Positions 1-12,200 of a stretch of 64,000 nt of DNA are shown here, one piece after another. This stretch comes from Colius striatus (Eukaryota > Chordata > Aves > Coliiformes > Coliidae): the NCBI RefSeq assembly GCF_028858725.1, contig NC_084763.1, positions 53,824,152 through 53,888,151 of the forward strand. The letters are read 5' to 3'. The notes under the pieces were generated by a model. The model was not told the DNA's origin. It did no database searches and saw nothing but the letters and a program-made list of their open reading frames with translations. Position numbers and translations under genes: made by a program. Within the stretch, counting starts at the first letter, position 1; each line of letters opens with the position of its first letter.

Positions 1-1996
1 TTCTTCTTCCCTTGTGTTTTCTGAAAGGTTATAAAACTTTAATTTTTCTCTTCGCTTGTTACAGAGATGATGGTATAAAACCTGTACCATAGTCTGAGGA
101 TCCAAAAGTTCTTTTAGTTCTTTTTATCTTCCTGTAATGCCTTTGATCTAACGCAATATTGTCTATTAAAAATAGACAAGAAAGCAGAAACTTGATAAGT
201 ACAGGAAAGCTGTTTTATTAAGCCACTCTGGGTTTCTCTTTTTCTCATACGTAGTTGATGCTGCTTCTGGAAAAATACTTGTAGTAAGTTCAAGACACAG
301 CCACTTACAGCACCAGCATGTCATTAAGAATTTTCTTTCCTATTGTCATGAGAAAAAGTGATTTTAGTGTCACATTGGTTGAAACTTTTCAGCAGTTCAT
401 AAAGCAAATAAAAATGCTCATGGGCACTTCTCTTGATGAGAAAAAAATCAACAATAGTAACTTTTAACAGCCATAGCTTTGCAATCAATCCACTCATTGA
501 TTTTTGTGTCACGATCTGACTGAAGAGAGAAAGGTGTTGTGCTACTGAATTATGTAACTGGATGGCCTGAACATCTGAGGACCAGGATAGCAGCTAACCT
601 GCAAAGATGAGGAATGTTCCTGTTGCAAGTGTCACCTCTTTCTCTGGCTCTGCGAGGAGAAAGATGTGTGTTCAGTGCTTATTTGGCTGCTGCAGCTTAG
701 CCACAAGCAGGACTTGGATACCAAATGCAGTAGGTCAAACCTTTCACTGCTCCCCAGGATGATTCAACAGGAAGATGAAGGGCTAAGCTGACTCAACAGT
801 GAAGGTAGAAAATGAGGTTTATTACTTTGTTTCTGATCTAGTGTCTCACTTTGCAATAAAATAAACCTGTCCTGTTCATCCCAAGGTAGAGAAAGAAAGA
901 GCTTCCAAGGATTTTAACTTCTGGCTCTGAAATGTCAAGGAAAGCTTTGGAATCAGCATCCTCTCCAGTCTGTAAAAGCTACCATATCAAACTTTGGGGA
1001 ACTTCCCTGGAACAAAAGGGTATATGTAAACTACTTGAGATTTAACCACAGTTACATCTTTAATTGCAAACAAATAGCAGGACTGATTATTCATTTCTTT
1101 TTAGGCAAAGAGAATGAAAATTAAAAGCCTATTCACTGCCCACTGAAATAATGGCTTTTATTAACACCAGTAGTGATGTAGGGGTTTCAACAACTGATTC
1201 TAAGAAGAAAAAAAGTAATTGTAGCCCAGGGAGGACTGAAAATGCAATAATTCTTTTTCTCTGAAACATTTTCACCACAGATTTGAGCAATAAAGAGGAG
1301 TGAGCTTTCTCTCCAGTAGAAAATCTGACAACCACTGTTTTAATGCTAACAATTTAAAAAATTGATTCAGGTAGATCACTCAACAGGTCAGTAGGTGGAC
1401 AGGATAATTTGTAACCACGTTCTACCCATACACAGGTGAAAGCCCAACAGGTTAATTCTACAACCGTGGTGCATCAGGGACTGACATGCTACTGCTAGTG
1501 TGATCTCAAGACTGTTGGGAAACGTCAGAGTTGCAGAAAATGCTGATCGAAGTCAAATGGAAAAAGGTAAAAAGAAAGCAGAATGGGAAGTATATGAGCA
1601 CACAGATTCTGGACCTCAAACATCTTCCTTAGTTGATGTGATGTCACAGTTTCACTACGTGTCCCACAAGTTACTTGCAGTTGTGTCAGGGCTACTATAG
1701 CAGCTTACATTTGTATAGGATTTCTGGGACACCTCAAAAGCTTTTTTCAGACAGAAGAAATTTGCAATTGATTCAACTGGGTTCCTGTTTGGAATGTGTC
1801 ATTTTCCTACTTTTTCCAGAAAACCTGACTTTAAGGTCATATGCACATGACAATAGGAGAATAGAGAGTGGAGGAGAAAGCAACATCTCTTGGGATAGTG
1901 ATGTCTTAGGAAGGAACACACAGATTAGATTTAAAATCCCTTCAGCAGCTCTACTGCACCTGTCAGCCCTAATACTCTCATCAGTTTCTAAAATAT

Positions 1997-2110
1997 CATT
2001 ATTCCTTATTTTTCAGACAGGGAAATAGGCCAGAGAAGTGAAGCAACATTGTAGTGGGTTTGCATGGCAATGTCCATAGAGCAAGTCGGTAACATTAGTG
2101 GGAATAGGTA
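1997..2110 (-). repeat. Degenerate MIR-like SINE
   Basis: The plus strand reads like the reverse complement of the MIR core. It has a TTATTCCTTATTTTTCAGAC block, then a GAGAAGTGAAGCAACA block, then GAGCAAGTCGGTAACA. These correspond to the MIR text 'ATTATCCCCATTTTACAGATGAGG... GAGAAGTGAAG... CACAGCAAGTCAGTGGCAGAG', which I recall from memory. Spacing is close to consensus, but identity is low outside these blocks. MIR elements predate amniotes and survive as scarce relics in birds. Confidence 0.55.
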
Positions 2111-5100
2111 CTATTACTGACATGTGGATCTAAATTCAGTCATTACTGTAATATTTTTTCCTAATTATTTGACCTTTTTAGAAGTGATCAAGAAATGGTT
2201 TACATATTTAATAGAGTATTAATCTTACCTATTTACTTGCTGTAGAAAACTCCTTTGTTAGCCCAAGGGGAACAAAAACAGATGGAAAATTTGTTTTAAT
2301 ATTTCTTTTGTTTCTACTAGCTCAGTAGCTATTATTCATTATTAGCAACAGCAATTTCTTAGAACAGTACAAATTCTTCAATGTGACATGTTAGGAAATA
2401 ACATTTCAGCAACCTCATGTTGCATTTTAATTAAAAGAATTATTTGGCTCTAGCAGGCATTGGTTAGTCTTTAGCAAAATGACTGCAAGGTTCCAACTCA
2501 AAATAGACTTCCAAAGACTTCCCCCACTGTGATTTTGCAAAATGATAAAATATTAGGTTGAGTTTTCTGGGCATTGTTTAATTTACAAGCTTACTATTAA
2601 CATGTGACTGCTAACAAACACTGGTCTGTGTGCCACCCTTGATTTATGCAGAAGTGCTCATGACCTGCGGCGATCTGTCCTACAAGGTGTTGTATGATAG
2701 ACAGAAGAGTTTATGACAACAGGCCAAACATAGGAGTCCTTGCAGTAGAGGCTTAGCTGTCACTGCAGTGTCTGTCTGGAATGGGCTCACACTCACCAGT
2801 AGCAAAAAGGGTCTCAGGAAACATAGAGACAGCAAAGCCAAGCCCCCTTTTCATGGTGTCCACATGCTAAGGCTTCCACAAAGTTCTCAGTAGCCTCTTC
2901 ATGTTCTTCTCTGCAGCCTGCTTCCAAAGTGATAAACCTCTCCTCATTCACACAGCTCCCACCATCACTCAGACACGTACTAAATACTCCAGACCGTTCA
3001 CAAACACAGAGTCATGAGCTCCTTCTTTTATACCTCTGATTTTAGGAAGTCTAAAATCACAGCCCAGAACTGCAGCACATATTTCCAGCTTTAAAAGCCT
3101 TCTAAGCAGCCTGCTGTAGCTCTCTCACAGCATGAAGCATCCCTGCTATGCTTTACTGGTATTACACTAAATAATAGAAGCAATTAAACACTCCTAGGAA
3201 ATTATTCCAGCCTGCTTAACTCAAGGCTTACAAAACAAAGCAGAACTCCCATCTCAAGTATCTATGAACACAATGAAAAAAATAGTTATTCTGAATGGAA
3301 CCTTGACTATCACTCTTTCAAGTACTAAGTGTCAAAGCAACTGTATCATAAAATGTTTATATTTTAAACTTTGCCAAGTCCAATTAATGGGTCTTTTTTT
3401 TTTCCCTTTGAAGAGTTGTACCTTGCTTCTTCTCTTTTTAGAAAGATTTAAATAATTCATTCTTTGGTTTGATTTTCTTTTCCCTATTCTCAATTCTCCA
3501 TATAGTTTTATTTTCTTATAGTTTCTCCATATGGCCTCAACAAGTGTTCAGAAACTTGTCACCTGCTTGTGAGAGAAAAGTTAGTCAGCTGAGGACCTGT
3601 TTGTTTAACAACTCCATTTTACAGTACCTCTGTACTGTAAAACACAGCTGAAAAAATAAAAATCCTAGTCTCCTTTTACCTGTCTGACAAATAAAACTCA
3701 GAAAATAAGAGTAGCTTTAAAGTATTCCCAGGCAATGATTCCTCAGTGGTAATAAAGGCAAATGTAAAAGCACCTGTGAACTTTAATCTTTTGGAAACTG
3801 GCAAGTTGCACATCCCCTGCTTCCATTTTCCTATTCTCATAGTGAAACAAGGTGAAAAAACCCTAAATCAAAACACAACCCTCATTAAAAATAAAACACC
3901 TGGACTCTGGGCTACAGGATATGTTACATTTTGTGGAATGTAACAGCATGGAGATACTGGAGAAAAATAGTTGTTTGAAGTTGTAGGCAAAGATTTAAAG
4001 CTGGATAATCTGAAAAAAAAAAGAAAAAAAGGCTGTTACATTTGCAATGTAGGAGAGAAATGCACAGGCTTAGGCTGTGGGAGGATTCAGTGTGATCAAG
4101 ATTTGTTAGGTAGGAACTTCGCTGCTCTGCTCTGCTCTACTGCACCTGTAATTGCCTCGTCTCCTCCTTGGCCAAGACAATGTTCAGGCAATGTCCTTGG
4201 CACTGTCTTCACTCCTGGCTGCATTTGCTGCTTTCTGGCCCTCCTAAGCAGGGAGACAATGGCTGCTCCATGGCAAGGAAGAAATAAGCACCTCTGAGAG
4301 GGAGTTGAGTGTAAAAGTGATGAAGGATGGGGAGCAAGGTATGAAATTATGTCGATTTTATGAGCAGGTTGCAGACATATTAGCACGCTTGAATCTCTCA
4401 GGGCTAAACATCTAGGATCCATCTCACTTGGTTTGGTGGAGGAAGAGTTTTCTCTTCTGAAGTAATTGCATTTGACTGGATGCAGAGAAAGTGTAAGAAT
4501 CTGTCCCTATCCTGAACGTTGAAGATGGGACATACTCCAGTCACAGCATCTACTTCTACATAACACAGTACCAGCTGCTGTTACTTTCCGTCATGTTACT
4601 TTGCTTTTAAAATTCATACAGTTGGCAAAGAGAACAACCTCAATAATATTTGAACAGAGCCTACAAAGTGCTGTAGAGCTAGTTAAAGGGAAATCTTACA
4701 TGATGCCTTTCAAATATCTGTAGCAGTTATACAAGAACTCTATGATACCATTTAGCTTTGGACTGTGTCTGAAATATAAGTCTGTTCTCAGACTCTGATT
4801 GCTTCTTCCTAATTTTAAGTGACACTTTGAAAGAGATACAATATACAAAATTTAGATAAGGTACAATGAATAAACACTTCTATTTTACTGTTCCTTCTTG
4901 AGTGGTGTTCTGAACTATGTGCTTAATAAAGATTAAAAGAACTAAGGAAATACCATCACCTATGTGTTTCAATTATTAAGTGACTCTGTACAAAAAGCTA
5001 CCATATTACTCAGGTAATATTTCTTTTTTCTTCTTTTTTTTTCTGCCAAACTGCAACATGGCACTGGCATATAGATAAATATCCCCTCAAGACAAGTGTG

Positions 5101-5253
5101 CAAATTCATTTTAACTTGAATTTGAGCTGGTACCCAAATACACCAAGCTGGAAAGCTCATATGCAATTCTGTCCCAGTCCCCTCAGAGCAGTTAATTTCA
5201 GTTACATCTGTGAGATCTTTTAAGCCTCAGTTGTGCCTGCAAATAACTTCTAA

Positions 5254-5258
5254 CTGCT
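5254..5258. repeat. Target site duplication, left copy (CTGCT)
   Basis: CTGCT lies immediately before the TG that opens the solo LTR and matches the 5 bases immediately after its terminal CA. Confidence 0.8.
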
Positions 5259-6233
5259 TGTAGTGGTTTTATCTGGGCTTGGTTTTGGTAACAGTGGGGC
5301 TACAGGTGTGGCTTCTTTAAACAAAGAACTGCCAGAAGCTTCCCCTGTAGCTGACAGGGCCAGTGCCAGTCAATTCTAAGATGGATCCTGCAGCTGACCA
5401 TGGCCTGGCCAATTTGTGACTGAGGTAACACCTCTGTGAATAACATATTGGAGAAGGGGAAGAAGTTGTTGTGCAAACTACATCAGCAACGGGGAGTGAG
5501 AGTGTGAGAACATCTCTGCAGACACCAAGGTCAGTAGAGATGGAGGGGGAGGAGGGTGCTTAGACCCTGACAGACTCACCTGTGACCTGTGGTGCAGCCC
5601 ATGGTGAGACAGCTGTGCCGCTGCAGTCCATGGAGGCCACCGGGGAGCAGAGATTCCCTCACAGCCCGTGGAGGAGCCCACGCCACAGAAGAAGGCTGTG
5701 ACTCTGCTGGAGAAAGTTCCTGGCAGGACCTGGTAGCCCATGGGGAGAGAGGAGCCCATGCCAGAGCAGGTTTGCTGAGTTTGAGGGACTCAGGCTGGAG
5801 CAGTCTGTTCCTGAAGGACTGTTCTCATCATGGCTGACCCACGTTGGGTGTGAGGAGCTGTCCTCGTGGCAGGCCCCATGCTGGAGCAGTTTGTAAAGAA
5901 CTGTAGCCTGTGGGAAGGATCCAGGTTGGAGAAGTTCATAAAGGACTGTCTCCCTCGGGAGGGACCCCACACTGTAGCAGTGGGAACTGTGAGGAGGCCT
6001 CCCCTTGATAAGAAACAGTGGCAAAGTCCATCTTTAATGAACTGACCGGAACCCCCATCCCCTGTGCTGCTGATGGGGGAGGAGGGAGAAGGTGGGGGTG
6101 GGGGTGGAAGGTCTTTTAAGATTTATTTTTCTCTCGTTTTCCTGCTCTGTCCTGACATTATATTTCTCTCTCCCCTGTCCACTTCAGGAGAGAAAGTGAT
6201 AGAATGACATCCAGCCAGTGCTAAACCATGACA
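5259..6233 (+). mobile_element. Solo LTR of an avian endogenous retrovirus (ERVL-like)
   Basis: The element starts TGTAGTGGTTTTATC and ends GCTAAACCATGACA, so the ends form an imperfect inverted repeat beginning TG and ending CA. It is flanked on both sides by the same 5 bases, CTGCT (5254-5258 and 6234-6238). A 5-bp target duplication is usual for ERVL-type and some class I elements. The interior carries several diverged copies of a phrase around 'GGAGCAGTTTGTAAAGAACTG', typical of a large family of avian LTRs. No internal retroviral sequence lies next to it, so this is a single LTR of about 975 bp left by recombination between LTRs. The short open frames inside it are not genes. Family name is not certain without a repeat library. 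Confidence 0.85.
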
Positions 6234-6238
6234 CTGCT
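6234..6238. repeat. Target site duplication, right copy (CTGCT)
   Basis: CTGCT directly follows the terminal TGACA of the solo LTR. The perfect match to the left copy fixes both ends of the insertion. Confidence 0.8.
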
Positions 6239-9200
6239 CCAAAGCTTTCTGATGTACGTTATATGTCCAGCCTTTCACATGACATTTTCTTCATATTCTT
6301 TCCATAATATACACTAGTATAAGGAAATTTCACATTTCACTATGAGTAGTGAATGAGAGAATAATTGGCCAAATTGGGAAAAGAAAACTGAGCCATCAAT
6401 ATCCATACATAACTTCCTGAGTAACAAGTACATCACCAGTCTAGTCTACTATTCTTTGTCTTAACTCTCACTTACATTAAGATTGTTCTCTCCTCGATAC
6501 AGATTTTTTGTTAGTGACTTCATGCAATAAAACTTGCAAGCTCAAAACATAATCAGCAACTAATATATTAAAATACTGGTTGTAATTTAAACATTTAGGA
6601 ACTATCCAAGCAGTTTTAGAGACATTTCAGTGCAACACTTTCACCATCACTAGACTCCCTAGCTTCCCTTAAGGTAATTCTACTTATTTTAAACTTTTTG
6701 GACTTGATCACATGATTTTGGTTGGAGTTGACAAAGATAGGAAATCTTAATTTGCTCACAGAAAGTAGTGAACTGTTAATGTGTTTTAAACAAGTAAATA
6801 AAAGAATTTCTTTGCAGCTCTCTCCTCTTTTCTTATGGGAGTGAAGACAGACATAAACCTGCAGGGCAAGACAGTGAGGAAGAATGCACATGCAAACACA
6901 GCTGTGTTTGTTTGTGATTCTGTTCATTTTTAAACACAATCTAAATTTTATGCATTATGTATTTTTAAGGAGATATTGTCCCTACGGATAGCAAAGTCTG
7001 CAATCCCAAGGAGCTCAGCACAGCTGCACATAGTTCAAGCCAGTACACATTTCAGCTGCAGCTTTTTGCAGAATGAATGCCCCCTGTTAAGCAAACTCAC
7101 TAGAGAATATCCCTTAAAGCTATTTGTTATACATTAGGTAGTATATACAGCAAAAATAAACCAAGTTTTATTATTTAACATCTACTTCATGTTTAAAAAT
7201 ACATGCTCAATATTTAGACAGTTTAAACAGCTCTCAAGTTTCATACACCAAGTCAGATGCAATACTTTTGCTTTCAGTGCCAAAACACAACAGGAATGTT
7301 GTTTGGCTCTGGTCTGTGTTTACAGGGCCTTAAGAGTTTTAAGAGGGTTGATAACTGCCAATAAACTTACTGTCTAGTTCAGTAAAGCACACCAAAGATA
7401 CTGGAGGCAATGCAGCGTAATTAATAGTCACAGGTTACTTATCTCACCAACGTTCAGCAGAACTGAATTTTAGATTATTAATTTGAAGAATAATCACACA
7501 GAATAAACTGTGCAACTCAGAAATCTCATTACACAAAAGCAGATTTTTTTAGGGTATCTGTTGAATGACGAATTCTTTCTCAACTGAAAGAGGAGCTGAC
7601 TCAGTGTATCAATCACTTTTGAAGTACTTGCTCTACAATGATGTGAATGATTTTTACAGACTCTTGTCATCTGCATTTTCAATGGCACTGATATTTTACA
7701 TCTTCTTAAAGTCATAACTGAGAAGGGAAATCTGAGGGGTTTTACTCATGTGATTATTTTTACCAATGTAATTTTGTCAGCCTTGTGAAATATATGTTTT
7801 ATTGTACTCATTTGCAACCAGACATTTATGTACGGGATATGTTTTAAACTAATCTACATAAGAGGCCAATTGTTCTGACAGTACAGATAGGCTTCTTCTT
7901 CCAGAGAACCAGTTTACAATAGGTGTTAACACTTCCTATATTTTGATGGAAAATTGAAGTTGAGTTGGAAAAATAGGCTCAATTAAAATATAAAGTCACC
8001 AAGCATCTTTAAGACTTTAAACTTGAAAATCCCAATGTGCTGCATAGCATAGGAAGGTATACTGCATGAAATAAATTGATAATAAATAAATTATAATAAA
8101 TAAATGTTTCTTTGATCTCTAGAGGAAGCAACTGAGATCCGATAAGATAATGAACAATGCTACTGAATAACTAGTTTAAATCTTTGGAAAAATATCACCA
8201 CAAGTCCATCTTCAGTATATGGCAGGGGAAGAACAGAAGGTAGAACTACTGTAAGGAGGAAACATTTCAAATACATATTGTCCATAATTGCACAGGTCTC
8301 AGGTTATTAAGCACTGTTTTATGTTGAGGAAAGTGTTCAAATGCATGCAATACATAACAAATATCAGTTACTTATATGAGAATGGTAGTTATAGTTGTTA
8401 CACTTGATGCTATTCAGATAGTCCAATTTATTATTACAGCTCCATTATAATATACAAACCTTGAAAACTCAAAATCTTCTGAGTTGATGCTTCACTTGGA
8501 AGCTTGGGAGGGAAATGACAGAAATAAAGATTTAGAAAAAAAAATCAGATAATGACAAAGAACAGGGAAAAAAAAAGGGTTCAGTCTCCATTACTTTTTT
8601 TCCATACTGTCTACAGAATAGCTTCACTGTACCTAAGTCTTCCCCTTTTGCCACGCACTCTCTCGGCTCCATCCCCATTTCCTTTGACTACATTGCCCTT
8701 CATGAGAAGAAAAAACCAAGGATTTAAATAGCAGAAATGCAAGATCTCTAAACTCAAGATGGTTGTTGAATTCAAAGTACTATTGTTAAAACTTGATCTC
8801 CATGATGTTTGATTGTCCTATTATCATGCTACGGGCATCTAAACCCCAATGTAGTGCAGCAGAAATCATTTCATTTATAAACTATAAAACACTGAACAGC
8901 TGTGAGAATTAGTAGACTGGCACACAGAATCAACCTGACAGCTCTTCACTGCAAGTTCAAATCTCCTAAGGGCTTAATTAAAAGTTTTTTCTATAACAAA
9001 GAATCAAATAGAGTGAATACTTTGACTGTCATTGAGCTTAACATTAGGCTATGGAAAAACTGAGCAAGACCTGGGACAGAAAGGTTTTGTGAGGATTTTG
9101 TTTTGTTTAGTAAATACCAGGGTTTTGATTTTACATCTATTTTCCACACCAGTTCCAGACTTAGAATTTGAATTGAATTGTAGCTTTCAGTGAGCTGATG

Positions 9201-12200
9201 ACACAAGTGTTGACAGGTACATAAATCCTCGTTGGAAGCAAAGTGCATATATCCATAGGATTAGTACTATTTCTGTGCATTGCTCCAATGGAAATGTCTT
9301 TAATGTCTGTGTTTTTAAAAATAGGTAATAGGAATTTTATTTAAAACTACACATTATTCTGCCCTCAGAAGTTCTATTTAACCATTTCAGATCTGTTCAG
9401 AAGGCCAGTATCACTCAAAAAGGACATAGCGAGGGGATAATTGACCTTGTCAGCTACATGCAGTTTTCTCTTTCCCTTGGAACATTTAACTCATAGATGC
9501 AGTCAATTACCTTCAGGTAATGCCTGCTTCAAGGGTTTTATTGCTCTGTTCCTTTGAAATGAAGTAGATTTACTAGTCTAAGTTAGATCTCTTTTTGCCT
9601 GAAGTTCCAATGGCATTTTAGCATAACTTTAGCAATATTAAAATTCTCTCTGATTCTAGTACTAGGCTTTAAAAATAAAGCCACTGGCATCTGTGTTTCA
9701 AAGCTATCAAAGATTTATGAATCTTGTAAGTACTTTTTTCCATAACCCTTAATTCATTAGTACACGTATTAAAGTAGATTTATAGGTTCATTGAGGAATT
9801 TTTACTTGCCACATTATAACTTTTCATCTCAATCTGTGTCAATATCTGAAAATTGTTTGGGAGAGTCTGTAGGTCTTTGGCTAAAGCCAGAAATCCTGGC
9901 AGAGGAAAGAAAGGGCACAGCAGTATGCCACAGCTTACTACTATGTCACCAGTATAGTCTCTGCCCAGGAATCTGCTGAGAAATCCCAGCCAACAAGAAG
10001 TCAATAGAACAACAATTGAAAAGAAAAAAGGTTGGAATGTAAAGCTCATGGCTCCCACATGGGCCCCTTGCCTACTATTTGTTTAGCACAATTAAAAACC
10101 TCAAGCTCCTTTCTCTCCCGAAGCAGCTTCTAAATTAGTCACACAGCAGCAGGCAGAGAGAGATTCACATGAGGCCAAGATGATGAGATCACTTTTGTCT
10201 CCTTATTTCAACTTACTTATATTTAACTATTTTTTCTTCTTTTTTAAAGAAACACTTATGAATCCATACAACTAGCAGCAACAGTCTTATCTGTACAAAA
10301 GAGACAATCAGACCAGCAACTGAAATAAGGTGGTACTGAATTTAATTGCTTACTGGTCAGATATACACTGAGTCCCCATTTTCTTTGCAGCTAAAAAGCA
10401 AAGCAAAAAGATCAAAGGATTCACAAATAGCAAAAGAAACTGTCTACAGCACTTGCAGATAATCAGTGTATGGAATTGCAAGCAGTCCAATATTTTGTTC
10501 ATTAACTCCTAATTACACAGTTCTATAAAGAAGAATGAGTACTGTTGGATTATGTACCGTGCTGCAAGTCCCCACACACTTTCTATATTGTGTTTATTTT
10601 CACAAAAGCAATAGGATTTAATTCTACAGTAATTATTTTCCAATTTTCCTCCAGAGCAAAAGTATATTACATTTCCTACTAAATTGAAAACAGATTCTAT
10701 CAGGTAGCTGCTGCCTTGAGACTTACTGATAAAAGAACAAAGGGGAAATAGTTTAAGAGTTCGTATTCATCTTTGAAATGTGCCAAATCCAAGAGCAATT
10801 GCTGGGTGGGAAAAGCAGGGGTAAAGACAGAGTGTTTGGGTCTTTGTAGGATCAATACTATTTTCATTCAATCTTCACTGGACAGACAACAATATGTATC
10901 TGCATCAATTTTCTTTACACGTAAGAGATTTTTTCTCTCTCTAAAAAGGGCCAGTCATTCATATTTTCCTGCAAGTTTGAACATTATTCTTTCAATTGGC
11001 TTCTTCAGCTTCTAACTATAATGTACTCAGCTGAAATCTATACCAAGCTTCTAGTTATGCCATTTAAGAGAAAATAAAACTGCTTTCAATGTTTTTTCCC
11101 CAACATTGGAGTTTGAGTATTGGTGGTGAATGAAGATACCTTGTTGTTGAACTTTAAAGCTGCCCAAACCCCCCTTTTCTCAACATGGGATCAGAATAAC
11201 AAATATCCAAATCTAGCATCTAACAATAGCTTCCTTTTTCACTCTGGTTCAGTCAGTGAACTTTCTCCTCCAGTTCTCTTGTCTACAGAATGGAATAGCA
11301 CTCCCTGCTAAGGGGTTGTGTGAGAAGCTGATTGAAAACCAATAAGCACTCAAATGATTCAGTGAAAACAATGCCTAAAAACTGCCATCTTGAAAGAGGC
11401 CAGGTTGGTTTTGTAAACAAAAATGGCCATATTTTTCTTAAAACTGTCATAGGTTTGACCACTATTAGCCAGTTAGCAAGATTTTCTTAAGTACCAGTTT
11501 TAGTAGCACTATTTTTCAAATGCTTTCTGAGAATTTTTGAAAGACCTCAAAGAGATTTTCCTGACCAATAATGCCTTTTTATTACTTCCAAAAGGTCATT
11601 TACATCTGAAATTTCAACCAATACTTCCACTAGGCTTTATCTCTGTACTAGCTTTGTTACAACTTCCAGTGTCTTCAATGGCAACCGTAGCCTTCTCTGG
11701 AGAACACTGCAGTGAGATCAAAGCAATCTCTGGAGGCAGATCCACTTCATTCTTTGTGGATGCAGTGAGTTTACCATGTGCTACTGTACAGGACAGAAGC
11801 CTCTGTGAAGGGCTTTGGAGACAGCTTTTGAGGGCTGGACAACCCAGACTCCAGAAGGGCTACAGCTATGTAATCAGGATGTGGAGATTTATAGGTCATC
11901 CCTGTTAGAAAGCACAGTCAAATCTCAAAGTATGTGTGGCTTTAACATAAACCTGTGCTAGTACATCTATCTGAGCAGGGTTGGGAACAGAATGGGGTCT
12001 CACCCTACAGGCTCAGAGCAGAGCTGAGCTAACTCACAACTGCTCCCACTCACCCCATGAGATGTCTAAAGTTTCATCCAATAAACTCTTTGGTACAACC
12101 TGTACATAAAAGTTACTTAGACAACTAATTGTGAAAGAGGGGCTGCTGAAACAGATTGAATGCAAGTTTCAAGTTCTTGCTCATCACTTCATTAAAGAAT

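Larger units (their letters stand above)
1..5258. other. Intergenic, AT-rich, no gene recognised
   Basis: Open frames here are all 125 codons or shorter. None has a recognisable domain or flanking splice signals consistent with a conserved protein. The only element I can name is the MIR-like SINE near 2 kb. The segment around 2.6-3.2 kb is somewhat richer in GC than its surroundings and may be an old repeat, but I could not assign it. By position this is the region downstream (3') of ARL5B. Confidence 0.6.

Noticed and set aside
4096-4422. Overlapping 108-codon frames on both strands
   Set aside because: No domain, no splice context, no composition unlike the flanks. Probably chance.
5478-6024. 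Open frames of 60-121 codons near 5.5-6.0 kb
   Set aside because: They lie wholly inside the solo LTR and follow its internal repeat phrases. They are not retroviral proteins or host genes.
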